From Eucommia ulmoides (lineage: Eukaryota > Streptophyta > Magnoliopsida > Garryales > Eucommiaceae), in NCBI GenBank assembly GCA_016647705.1, contig CM028333.1, positions 5,239,616-5,303,615 on the forward strand: DNA of 64,000 bases. The letters run 5' to 3'. The notes beneath the pieces are model-generated. The model was not told the DNA's origin and did not search any database. It saw only the letters and a program-made list of their open reading frames with translations. Shown here one piece after another: positions 9,259 to 20,977 of this stretch. Position 1 is the stretch's first letter; every line of letters starts with the position of its first letter. The translations under genes were made by a program, and so were the position numbers.

Positions 9259-10746
9259 TGATAGGTGTGAAAAATCTATCTATTTCGAAACTCAATTTGT
9301 TAGTTTTCAAGCGTATTAGTTATATTTAATTGTGTTTTAGTTTGTTTTAGTGTAAAACAGGTGAATGGAAGTTAAAGGGCGATAAACAAGTGAAAACGGT
9401 AGAGAAACGATGAACAAAATGTGAAAAACAGGGTTTCAGTGAATGAAGACCACCGCCTAGGCGGAAAAGAGGCAAAATGTTGCAGTGCTGAAGTGCTGAA
9501 CCACCGCCTAGGCGAGAAATCGTTAGAATGTTGTGCCAGCAGCCACCGCCTAGGTAGAGAAACCACCGCCTAGGCGAAGATCCGACAGAGGCTTAAACCG
9601 ACTTAAACCACCGCCTAAGTGGTGAACCACCGCTTAGGCGGTGACACTCTGCACAGAAATATCTGAAAACAGATATTTTGAAGATATTTTCCCAAATCTT
9701 CTTTTTAACCCCTTTCTCTACCAATTGTTAAGAACCCCCTAGACCCTCTTAGAAGTGAGATGAGGCTTGGTTGATATTTTGAGAGCTCCTTCCACTTTAG
9801 TTAGGTTTAGATAATTTAGGGAGTAGATTAGATTAGTTTAGAGACTATTCTTGGCCATTTCTTGAAGAGCTAGAAGTGGAAGTTCATCAATGGAGAAGAG
9901 GAAACTCGGGAGGATTGTTTCTTGGCGAAAGTGGACTACTCCACTTTGAGATTTGATTTTTCTTCCCTTGTTTCCATCTTTGTACTCAATGTTTATTGTT
10001 GATATTGATGATCTCCTCTTGATTTAATGTTGTATTGGTTAAGAACATGTTAGTTTAATTAAAGATTAGTTAGAGAAAAATGTAGTTGTGTAAATACTCA
10101 TTTGGTTTAATATATGCTTCTTTAACGGTTGTTGCTTTTAAATTCGATTGTGTTTATCATTTGATGATGATCTTAGTATGCTTGTAATGGTATTAGGGTT
10201 AGATTTGAGAAACTAGGGTTTGACACTCGGGAGAGGTAACCCTAGATTCGGATTAGGGTAAACACATCGTTACAACCTAACGACCCGGGAGAGCGTTAGT
10301 TAGTATGCAATCGATGACGTTGGGTCAAGACTCACGCGGCCTAGAGTTGTTAAGACATTGAGGGGGACCTCTTTGTCGACACGAAGTCGCATACTCCCTC
10401 GTCTTACACTCGGAAGAGGTGGCAGAGGAGTTTACGAACCGAGATTGTCGGATACCTAAACTCCATTATTGTTAACTAAACGAAATCAAACATGTATTAA
10501 GTGAACGAAATCAATCCCTAATTAATCAACGTAGTTAATATTAACCTACTAATTGTAATTTAGCTTAGATTAATTTTAAATAATTTCTTTTATCGTTAGG
10601 ATAACATGAGACTACGTAAATTGCGGAATTCAATTATTCACACTTTTCTCTGTGGGAACGATATCCGATCTTCAAGATCCACTATATTAAAACTTAGATC
10701 TTGTATACTTGTGAGAGTAAGTAGCGGTGTATTTCACGCCCTACGA
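9259..10746 (+). mobile_element. Solo LTR 1 of a second gypsy-type family, inside gag
   Basis: Starts TGATAGGTGTG and ends GCCCTACGA. It is nearly the same as 13134-14571 along its whole length, and ends with the CTGTGGGAACGATATCC block and CGGTGTATTT text seen near the ends of plant gypsy LTRs. No internal region, PBS or second LTR accompanies it. No matching target duplication was found here (TCCAC on the left, AGGTG on the right). The first 400 bp carry a cluster of the palindrome CCGCCTAGGCGG and its variants. Confidence 0.75.
9449..9640. repeat. Cluster of CCGCCTAGGCGG-type palindromes
   Basis: The 12-bp palindrome or close variants (ACCACCGCCTAGGCG) occur about six times in 190 bp. The same cluster is at 13324-13497 in the second copy. 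Confidence 0.8.
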
Positions 10747-10849
10747 AGGTGAAGGAGGGGCGACCGAGTCGAGTCTCCCCCCGCGCATAGTAATATCGTA
10801 TAGTCTGATCATCACCCCCGTCGCTTTCGGGGGGTAGATTCACATTCCC

Positions 10850-12000
10850 CACCACGACAGCTGCTACCTCGCGCCGCTTTCAGTCAGGCTCGAGTCCAGC
10901 CAGGGGCCGAGATAGTGGTGGAGAGGCGCCTAACTGGCATGGAGGAGGCAGCCTTACAACAGATCCGAGGGACCAGAGGCCCGGCCGGGCTTCCTTCGGA
11001 GGTAAGATCTCATTTCATTGATGAAATTTTGAGGGAACCCTTGCCCGCACGATACACCCATCCCAAAATGATCCTCTATGATGGGATCACTGATCCGACA
11101 GACTACTTGTCCATCTTTAGGTCCTATATGGACCTACACATCGCCTCAATAGCAATGAGATGCAAGACATTTCTCCTCACCCTTACGGGGGCCGCCAGGG
11201 CATGGATTCAAACTTTGGCACCAGACTCCATTTCTAATTTTCATGAGATAGAGCTGCTCTTCCTTTCGCGATTTAGATAGTCGCGGCGTAGGCCAAAAAC
11301 CATGGCCCACATCCTCGCACTCCAGCAGCTACCCGATGAATCATTGGGGGATTATGGAGAGATGTTTTATAAAGAGATCATCGGTTGCGATGAGCTCAGC
11401 GATGTGGTCGCAATGAGCGCATTCATCGACGGCCTGAAGCATCGACGTCTCATATATAACCTCTACTCTAACTCAGCTCCTACTCTAGATACTGCCTTGG
11501 AAAGAGGCACGAGGTTCCATAATGCTGATGAAAGGGAAGCAAGCCGAAAGAATTGAGGAGGAGGCCAAAAGAAGAATGGGAAGGCTGAAGAAGGGCCGAA
11601 CAAACATCATGGATCCAAAAGGCTGCAGGCAGAAGGAAGGCTGGGACCGTTGCTTGGGGATCGGAGACCATTCCCACCCCAGGGGAACTGCCAACAGAAC
11701 TTCATATCGCTCACGGTCTCGGTGGCCACCGTCTTCGCTGAGAATGCGGAGAGGGATTTCTTTCCTCTTCCTCTACCCCCCAGCGGAAAACCAATGGAGA
11801 GATCAATGGACAAATACTGTTAATTCCACAAAGATCGGGGACACTTCACCGAGAATTGTTTCTGACTTCGGGAAGAAATCGAGGCCTTCATTAGCAGAGG
11901 ATACCTTGGTCGCTATGTTCGAAGGGACGACTAGGCTCCCAGAACGGAAGACCACGACCCTCACGACGAGCATAGGGGTCGTAAAAGAAGAAGGAACATA
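10850..12000 (+). pseudogene. Tat element gag core (fossil)
   Basis: Readings between 10915 and 11556 match the retrotransposon gag (capsid-like) domain: YDGITDPTDYLSIF, a GAARAWIQTL segment, and the downstream LPDESLGDY block, which corresponds to the usual gag LxQxxxESLRDY region. A basic tail follows. The region is broken. Confidence 0.75.
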
Positions 12001-12039
12001 AGTTATGCCTCTCTCAGGTCAGAAGAGAGTAGGAGTAAT

Positions 12040-12690
12040 GACGAACAAATGATTAATAGTGAGATTAACGTCATCCATGGCGGGTTAGGCCTTGGGAGAG
12101 AGACTCTCTCTTCCAAGAAGAGATACGAGCACAAATCCAAGAGAAAAGCGAGTGAAGACGTATTCGAGGTAAGCACGGTTGATGCTGCGGAGCACAATGT
12201 TATTTTATTCAACGAGGTGGACCTCAAGGATATACGCGTCCCTCACGACGACGCCCTCGTCATTGTGGCTCTCATCAATCATTACAAAATAGGACGGATC
12301 CTAGTGGATGGTGGTAGTTCCACTGATATTATCTTCAAATGGGCGTTCGAGAAAAGAAATGTGGACTCCGGCACGATAAAGCCGTCGACAGCCCCTCTAG
12401 TCGATTTTGGAAGGGATGTTGTGAACGCTGCCGGGTGGGTCTCACTTCCAGTATCCATCGGAGCCCATCCACGGACCTCCACTGTTTGGACCAAATTCCT
12501 AATCATGGACAGGCTGTCACCCTATAACGTAATCATGGGTCAATCCACGGTAGTGGCCCTCAAGGCTGTCTGCTCACCATACCACCAATCGATGAAATTC
12601 CCCACGGAGGGAGGTGTGGGAGTAGTGAGGGGTAACCAAGAGTCCTCCTGGGCTTGTGCTCGGAGGGCCTTAGAGAAGGGGAAATAGCAA
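12040..12690 (+). pseudogene. Tat element protease region (fossil)
   Basis: The reading carries the aspartic protease signature DGGSSTDI at about 12307-12330, preceded by the typical segment ALVIVALINHYKIGRILV. It is followed by the conserved NVIMGQ block at about 12520-12540 (RP...YNAIIGR in relatives). The domain is mostly open; the polyprotein around it is not. Confidence 0.75.
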
Positions 12691-13133
12691 TCAAAGGCAA
12701 AGCTAGGGCTCGGAGATTCTGAACTCATGGCTCTGAGTCAGGGACCAGTACTTGTGCCCATCGATGATCCAAGAGAGGAGGAGGCCAGTCCCTAACCTCA
12801 CGAGGAACTAGAGGAGATTTCCATACACCCAACCATCGAAGAGCGAATCGTCAGGATCGGTGCTAGTCTCACATCCAAACAAAGGACTGAACTCATCCAA
12901 CTGCTCCAACAAAATTATGACGTCTTTGCGTGGTCCCATGATGAGTTGCCGAGTGTTGATCTGAGCGTAGCGATGCATCGCCTTCACGCTGATCCACACC
13001 ATCCTCCCGTGCGGCAAAAATGACTAAAATTTCATCCGGAGCGCCAAAAGATAATTGAAGTAGAGATGGATAAATTGATCAAATCTGGCGTCGTTGAAGA
13101 AGTCAAATTCCTTGACTGGTTGGCGAATGTGGT

Positions 13134-14571
13134 TGATAGGTATAAAATACCTATCTATTTCGAAACCGAATTTGTTAGTTTTCAAGCGTATTAGTTATAT
13201 TTAATTGTGTTTTAGTTTGTTTTAGTGTAAAACAGGTGAAGGGACATTAAAGGGCAATAAACAAGCGAAAACGGTGAAGAAACGGTGAACAAAACGTGAA
13301 GAACTGGGTTTTGGTGCATGAAGACCACCGCCTAGGCAGAAAAGAGACAGAATGTTGGAGTGTTGAAGTGCTGAACCACCGCCTAGGCGAGAAAACGTCA
13401 GAATGTTGTGCCAACAGCCACCGCCTAGGCGAAGAAACCATCGCCTAGGCGAAGATCCGACAGAAGCTTAACCAACTTAAACCACCGCCTAGGCGGTGAC
13501 ACTCTGTGCAGAAATATCTATTTTTAGATATTTTGAAGATATTTTCCAAAAACCTTGCTTTTAACCTCTTTCTCCCCCAATTGTAAAAGGAAAAAATGAT
13601 ATTTGGAGAGCTCCTTCCACCTTAGTTAGGTTTAGATAATTTAGGAAGTAGATTAGATTAGTTTTAGGAAGTGTTCTTGGCCAATTCTTGAAGAGCTAGA
13701 AGATGAAGTTCATCAATGGAGAAGAGGAAGCTCGGGAGGATTGTTCTTTGGCGAAAGTGGACTACTCCACTTTGAGATTTGATTTTTCTTCCCTTGTTTC
13801 CATATTTGTACTTAATTTTTATTATTGATATTGATGATATCCTCTTGATTTAATATTGTATTGACTAAGAACATGTTAGTTTAATTAAAGATTAGTTAGG
13901 GATATATGTAGTTGTGTAAATACTCGTTTGGTTTAAAGTATGTTTCTTTAACAGTTGTTGCTTTTAAATCCGATTGTGTTTATCATTTGATGACGATATT
14001 AGTATGCTTGTAATGGTATTAGGGTTGGATTTGAGAATCTAGGGTTTGACACTCAGGAGAGATAACCCTGGATTCGGACTAGAGTAAACACATCGTTACG
14101 ATCTAACGACCCGGGAGGGCGTTAGTTGGTTGCAATCGATGACGTTGGGTCAAGACTCATGCGACCTAGAGTCGTTAAGACATTGAGGGGGACCTCTTCG
14201 TCGACACAAAATCGCGTATTCCCCCGTCTTACCCTCGGAAGAGGTGGCGGAGGAGTTTACGAACCGAGATTGTCGGATACCTAAACTCCGTTATTGTTAA
14301 CTAAACGAAATCAAACATGTATTTAGTGAACGAAATCAATCCCTAATTAATCAACTTAGTTAGGATTAACCCACTAATTGTAGTTTAACTTAGTTTAATT
14401 TTAAATCATGTCTTTAATCGTCAGGATAATATGAGACTACGTAAATTGCGGTATTCAATTATTCACACTTTTCTATGTGGGAATGATATTCGATCTTCAA
14501 GATCCACTATATTAAAACTTAGACCTCGTATACTTGCGAGAGTAAGTAGCGGTGTATTTTACGCCCTACCA
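13134..14571 (+). mobile_element. Solo LTR 2 (same family), inserted between protease and RT
   Basis: Starts TGATAGG and ends CTACCA, flanked by exact 5-bp target duplications GTGGT (13129-13133 and 14572-14576). It splits the start of the RT domain. By eye it is more than 90% identical to 9259-10746. Its first bases form a small hairpin (GATAGGTA...TACCTATC). Confidence 0.88.
13324..13497. repeat. Second cluster of CCGCCTAGGCGG-type palindromes
   Basis: Five copies of ACCACCGCCTAGGCG-like palindromes, the counterpart of 9449-9640. Confidence 0.8.
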
Positions 14572-14572
14572 G

Positions 14573-15290
14573 TGGTTTTGGCTCCCAAGGCTGGCAATAA
14601 ATGACGCATCTACGTTGATTTTAAAGACCTGAATAAAGTCTGCCCAAAAGACTTCTTCCCCCTGCCCAGCATTGACATAATCATAGATGCCACAGAAGGG
14701 TACGAGCGCCTGAGTTTCCTCGACGCTTATGCCGGGTATAACCAAATCCCAATGTTCCCCCTCGATAAGAGCAAAGCATCGTTAATCACTGATAAGGGTA
14801 CATACTGCTACAAGGTAATGTCGTTTAGGCTGAGCAACGCCGAAGCCACTTATCAACGACTAGTGAACAAAATGTTCAAGGAGGAGATCAGGCGGACGAT
14901 GAAGGTTTACATTGATGACATGTTGGTCAAGAGCTCAAGGGTCCCTGACCACACCCAACATCTCCACAACTGCTTCGAAAAACTCTGGGCTCACCGTATG
15001 AAGCTCAACCCAAACAAATGTATTTTTGGAGTTTCTGTGGGAAAGTTCCTGGGGTACATGGTCTCCCAGCGTGGCATCGATGCTAACCCCGATTAAATAC
15101 ATGCGATCCTCGGGATGGCCTCTCCTCGGAATAAGAAGGAGGTGCAGATGCTGACAGGAAGATTCACTGTCCTCAACCGCTTCATATCTAGAGCGTCGAA
15201 GAAGTGTCTGCCGTTCTTCAAAGTGCTCAGAGGCAACAAGAATTTTGGGTGGACCGACGAATGAGAGTCGGCTTTCCAAGCGCTCAAAAA
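14573..15290 (+). pseudogene. Tat element reverse transcriptase (fossil)
   Basis: Readings contain the RT landmarks in order: the DFKDLN-like block, LSFLDAYAGYNQIPM, CYKVMSFRLSNAEATYQRL and the catalytic YIDDMLVKS (about 14911-14937), then NPNKCIFGV and GKFLGYMVS. It is broken. The upstream part of the RT domain lies before solo LTR 2 (about 12980-13133). Confidence 0.82.
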
Positions 15291-15720
15291 TTATCTATCC
15301 TCTACTGCTCTGCTCAACATCCCGAATGATGGAAAAACTTTATACCTGTATATTGCCACCTCTACAACAGCGGTGAGCGCTGCTCTTGTAAGAGATGACG
15401 CCGGTGTCCAGCACCCAGTCTTTTACTCTAGCAGGATCTTGTCGAATGCCGAGATAAGGTACACTAAATTTGAGAAGCTGGCTTATGCCCTACTGGTGGC
15501 TTCCCGGAAGCTGAAACAGTATTTCCAAGCCCACGAGATCGTCGTCCTCACTGACCAGCCGATAAGACAAATTTTATATTTACCAGACATCTCGGGGCGA
15601 TTAATGAAGTATAGCCTCGAGCTAGGTCAGGTTTATATTGAGTACCGCCCTAGGACAGCCATCAAGGGCCAGGTCCTGGTAGATTTCATCGCTGAGCTCA
15701 CGTTTTCTGAGGACCATGAG
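15291..15720 (+). pseudogene. Tat element RNase H (fossil)
   Basis: Matches the gypsy RNase H domain: LYLYIATSTTAVSAALV, HPVFYSSRIL, EKLAYALLVASRKLK and HEIVVLTDQPI, in the usual order directly after RT. Confidence 0.8.
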
Positions 15721-15779
15721 CCACCCACCATTCACCCAGAAGCTAAAACAGTGGGAGAAGGGGGAACGTTGGGGGACTT

Positions 15780-16200
15780 AAGCCCATATACCGGTCCAGC
15801 AACATGGTGGTTGTTCACCGATAGATCCTCTAACACCAGTGGTTGTGGAGAGGGGATGGTGCTCATTACCCCAGACAATGAGGAGATGGAGTACGCCATG
15901 AGGCTAGGGTTCAGAACGACTAACAACAAGGTAGAGTACCAGGATCTGTTGGCCAGGCTCCGCCTGGCCAGGGAGTTCAATGTGACGACGTTGTCCGTCT
16001 TTTGCGACTCTTAGCTAGTCGTCAACCAGGTCAACGGGGATTATTTGGCAAAGGATTCCAGTATGACCACGTATCTTGAAAGGGTCAAAACCCTGATGGA
16101 GAAATTTGAAAAAGTCAATGTGTCCCAAATATCCCGGGAAGAGAACCGGCACGCTGTTGCCTTGGCAAACTTGGCCTCGACAATAGCGTTGACCCTGAAG
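15780..16200 (+). pseudogene. Second, archaeal-type RNase H domain (fossil), Tat hallmark
   Basis: The reading has WWLFTDRSSNTSGCGEGMVL, then TNNKVEYQDLLARLRLA (the NNxAEYxAL block of archaeal-type RNase H), then a FCDS block and a SREENRHA block. A second RNase H between the normal RNase H and integrase marks Tat-lineage elements. It is broken. Confidence 0.8.
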
Positions 16201-16289
16201 TGAAGTGTGCCTGTTGAGTATCTGGATGCTCCAAGCATAGTGATTTCTGACCAGGTTGCTCCAATCTATGAGCTTCATGACCATCCCAC

Positions 16290-17540
16290 TTGGATGGACC
16301 TCATTCAGAGATATTTGGAAGACGGGACGCTACCCGACGACCACAACGAAGCAAGAAGGATGCGATACAGGTCTGCCAGATATGGCATTCTGGATGGGGT
16401 CCTTTATCGACGTTCTTTCTCTGGACCATACTCTCGGTGTTTACGGCGGGAAGAGGCCGACTACGTCATGAGAGAAATCCATGAGGAAATTTGTGGCAAT
16501 CACTCGGGGGGCAGGGCTTTGGCTGGCAAACTCCTCCGCCAAAAGTATTTTTGGCCAAAAATGTTGGTAGACGTGAATGAGTTTGTAAAAAAATACAACA
16601 AATGCCAACGTTTTGGTCCCAACCCCTATTTACCGCCAACAATGATGTTGCCCATGGTGAGCCCATGGCCCTTTGCCCAGTGGGGAATAGACCTGTTGGG
16701 CTCTTTTCCTCAGGCCACCGGTCAAAGGAAATTTATCTTCGTCGCTATCGATTACTTCACCAAGTAGGTAGAGGTCGAACCCCTGGCTCGTATCACCAAA
16801 TAGAAGATCTGGGACTTTGTATAGAAGTCGATGGTGTGCTGATTTGGGATCCCAAGGTCAATCGTATCCGACAACGAAACTTAGTTCGACAACGATTTGT
16901 TTGTTTATTTTTGCTCCGGCCTAGGTATCCGCACACACTTTGCGTCCCCTGGTCATTCACAAGCTAATAGACAAGTCGAGGTTGCGAATCGAATAATTTT
17001 GCACGATTTAAATACCAGGCTTGACAAAGCCAAGAGGAGGTGGGTGGAGGATCTTTACCCAGTCCTCTGGGCATACCACACCACTTCCCGAACCCCAACC
17101 AGAGAGACACCATTCACAATGACATTTGGATCCGAATCCGTAATTCCTACGAAAATTGGATTGCCAACCTTTCAAATGTCACTCAAGGGGCAGGACCAAT
17201 AGACGAATGACGCAATGCTGGCCCTTAACTTGGACTTTTTGGAAGAACGATAGAGAACGCTCGAGTATGCTAAGCGGCATAGCAGTGGGCAACTCGATAC
17301 TATGATAGAAGGGTGCGACCACGCCATTTTGACATCGGAGACCTGGTCCTCAGAAAGGTTACCCTAGCGACCAAGGAGTCAAATACGGGAAAGTTGGCCC
17401 CCAGCTGGGAGGGACCTTATCGCGTGATAAGTATTGCAAGACCGGGCACCTATGAGTTCGAAACTAAGGAAGGCGTTCCGCTATGATACCCGTGGAACGT
17501 CGACCATCTCAAGCAATACCACTGTAGGACTGAGGTCATT
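16290..17540 (+). pseudogene. Tat element integrase (fossil)
   Basis: The HHCC zinc region can be followed: HEEICGNHSGGRALAGKL, then KYNKCQRFG. The core WGIDLLGSFP (catalytic Asp block) and the later GQANRQVEVANR-like region at about 16950-16990 follow, and AYHTTSRTPTRETPF lies near 17070. The C-terminus reaches about 17540. It is broken in several places. Confidence 0.78.
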
Positions 17541-18129
17541 TTGTAATTGTTTCATTCGCATGCAAAGTATGAAGTATTTTGATATTAATATAGTGGCTTT
17601 TCAAAAAAAAAAATGCAATTTATTACTTAACTGATCTTCTGGCATGCTAAGATACCTAGTGGACTGACCCAATAAATCACGTCACAACCAGTAACACGAG
17701 CAGTGAAACTACTCCCACTATAGGCTGGGGGGCAAGGTGATCACAACCGTGACAACTATTCACCAAAAAGATTCCACAACAAATTTGAAGTGGTAAGTTT
17801 TGAACTAAGGTCTGTGAGGACTCGGCACACGTACAAGATTGTGGGATCATGAAATTATAAAGGTCTGCAACCCTATTCCGAGCACATGGGTTGGACTCAC
17901 GAACACTTGTCCGAGTTAGGGCAAAAGGTCAGAACAAATTGCCTACTATATCCTAGAGAAGGAGGGAGAGGCAAGAAGGAATTGAGAACAAGAGTCTAAA
18001 AAATTTGATGTGTTATATTCAGCAAAAAATGAGGGCTTACATTGGTAGGGTTCTTGCCCGTATACACAGTCAAAATATATTAAAAAAAAATAGCACAAAA
18101 AGAGTTCAACAAAATCCAAAAAAAAAATT
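17541..18129 (+). other. Spacer between pol and the antisense ORF region
   Basis: No coding signal. It is part of the Tat element and AT-richer than pol. Confidence 0.5.
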
Positions 18130-20790
18130 CTAAGTCTTCCAAAAAGGCCGGGCTGGGGACCTATTTCTCTCTAGAAACGCCCTCGACGTCCACAACGTCG
18201 ACATTGGTGTCTTCATCGCCCTCGGCCTCCTCACTGCCAGCATCTTCAGCACTAGCCTCGTGAGTTCGCCCCTCGAAAGCCCCTTCAACAACCCGTTCCA
18301 CCGCCAGCTCACCTTGTTGGGGAAACTCCATCCCAACGCCCAAGCAGTCAAACTTCATATGATGGCTCTGAAGGAAACGGAGCGTGGCCTTGTTGCTGTC
18401 ATCCTTGAATTCGGCAACAACCTCGTACTTCTGATTTTCGAATTCTTCACTGGATTTGTAATCCTCAACGGCTTTCTGCTCTGCTCACCGGATAGTCTTC
18501 CCTCTCTGCTGCTCTTCTCTCTTGAGCTTCTTCTCCAGTTCCTTCACCCTCTTCTCCAGGTCGACCTTCTGTCTTTCAAAGATGTCCCATTCTTTGGTAA
18601 CGAGGTCGTGCCTAGCTTGTAGGCTATGGTGGGCCTGGGCAGCGAGCTGGAGGTCGTCGATCAAGCGGTTCACCCTCACCTCGGCAACATTCTTCTCGGA
18701 CCTCAACATGGCCTCCTCCATTATGCTCTCAGAGATCCGGCCAAAAACCACCGACATCCGAAGCATGCACTGCGTAAGGACGAGAAATTCATCACACTTA
18801 GAAAAATTTAGTGGAAAAAAGCGAAACGAAAAGTAAACTGTGGAAGAGTTTTATGGAGACTTGATCATAAATGGCCTGGCGCATCATGTTGCCGATGCTC
18901 TCCCCCTCCATCAGTTCCTTATCGTTGGGAGGCATCATGCGACGGAGATAGCCCGACATCACCTCAGGGCTCTTCAGTAGCGCACAATCAGCCGGCAGCC
19001 TAGTGTTCGGGACCCCGAAAAAAGATCCATCAACAATCGGCTCGAATGAGGCCCCGGGCACAAACCTCGCCCTTTTCAAGTACTTATGCTTTTTCTGCTT
19101 CCCCTCGTGGGCCTTTCTCTTTCCCTTGTCAGAATGGCGGGGAGATGAGTCACCACTTAGGGTGTGCACAAATTGCCGAGAACCCGACTTGGATTAGGGT
19201 GTGTCCCTGATAACGATGCCCAGCAGGGCAGGTGAGCAACTCCAGGTTGGCGTCCTGGGAAGCCGTGTGGTTTGGACGGCTTGCGATCCTCCAGCATGTT
19301 CAGAACTAGTCGCCTTCTCCGCCTCGGCAGCCTCCTTGGCTTTCTTCTAGAGAAATTTCTGGACCGCCATCGCCTTGTCCATAGCTGCAATATTCAACAA
19401 TATTTTTAGAAATTCTTCTGTCTAGACCGACAACATCCGGTTCTATACAAGAATATCTACGTGAATCGAGCGTAACACATGTAAAATTACCAAGTATGAA
19501 GAATTGACATAGCAGAAAATTCCTTACCATTGTCTAAGTCGAGGAGGAAATCGAGTATGGCTGAGATGTCCTGTGGTAAAAACCAGAAGGCTATGAAGAG
19601 CTGAGAGGCGAGCAGGGTATTCACGTCCTTGAAGGCAATCCTCAAGACCTTGTCTCTCTGCTCGGTAATTTCTCTGCTCAGCTCCGGTCTTTTCTTCTTG
19701 GGTGGTTCTTTAACTGCAGAAGATCATGAAGACAAGGGTGTTAGTGTGCAGGCAATGGTAAACCTAAAAAATAAAACACTCTCCCTAAGGGACCGCAGCC
19801 TTACCAACTTTTTCCCATTACATCTGGAGGGGGTACCTTTCTTCTTCTTCCAAGCTGGATTGCCAACCGCTTCCTCCGATATAGAAGAACTGGGGCTTTC
19901 ATCGGTGAATGGAAGAGTTCAGGTCCTTCAGGAAAGTTGACTTGGACGAAATGTAACACCACCCAGCGCCCTAGGAGAGTGGCTTAAGGAAGAACAGAGC
20001 CCTGAAGAGCTCAGTGCTCGGCTCGAGTCCCTCGCCCGGAAGATGATATACAAAGCCACCAGGGCCCTTATACCATTTGGAGCAATTTGTGATGAACACA
20101 AATGGTACTCCGCACAAATGGCCCTGATCCACCAGTGGAGAGAAAAACGAATACCCGCCTCCAGTTGTTTCTTATAGACTGTCATGAAGCCAGATAGTGG
20201 CATACAGGCCCGATCGTCGGGCCCTGGAACAATGGTCGTGACCTCTTCTGGGATGAAAAATTCGCTCTGACAGTGGAGGACTAACTCTTCGGTCATGGTT
20301 GTTTTAGTGTTCTATACCGGACTCGAGGGTGGGACTTTTATGAATAGTTTTTTTGGCCCAGCGTTATGCATCTCATTTTCATAAAGTAACCTGGGGATGG
20401 AGACGCCGATATGGATCTCCACCACTGTGACGGTTTTGGGAGGGACCCCGACCCCAGTGTCAAGTGATGTAGATACCCCACCGCTCTCGTCGGTATGGCT
20501 CACCACGAATGCACAGTCTTCTGGACATGATTGGATAGCACCGCTTATTTCATGGATCCTGGCCATAGCACTCGAGGAGGTGTCTCCCGGAGCAGGACGT
20601 CGCTCTACCCTGAATTGAAGGGAGCCGGAGGACGACCGTTCCGAGGAGTCGGATCCCGAGTCGGCAATAGAACCAGAAGTGGAAAATAAAGAATGAGAAG
20701 AGGACCCCGACATTTTATTCGGACAAAGGAGACAAAAAGTACCATTGCCGAGGAGGAAGAATAAGCTCTGGAAATTTCGCAAGTGCTAAA
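18130..20790 (-). pseudogene. Antisense ORF region of the Tat element (fossil)
   Basis: On the opposite strand to pol there are several adjoining open readings. One, about 20782-20312, is Ser-rich with MSGSSSHSLFSTSGS. One, about 20296-19928, has PLSGFMTVYKKQLEAGIRF and CSSQIAPNGIRALVALY, the wording of the plant proteins annotated as putative transposon protein. One near 18766-18485 is coiled-coil-like (RVKELEKKLKREEQQ). Antisense ORFs between pol and the 3' LTR are known in some Tat-lineage elements such as Grande. Their function is unknown. The region may have introns; it is broken, and I do not join the parts. Confidence 0.65.
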
Positions 20791-20977
20791 TGAAAGGTAG
20801 GGGCCACCATTTATAAAAAGAGGGTGTGCCCAAACGAAAGGTCACCCAGGCCAACGACTGGGGATGCCTTGATTAAAACGCTACGACCACGTGGCATCCA
20901 TCCAACGATAGTGGTATAGCCTATCACGCAAGTCATAATGGGGGGCACATGTTGCGCATTTGCCACGTGTGAAAGGG

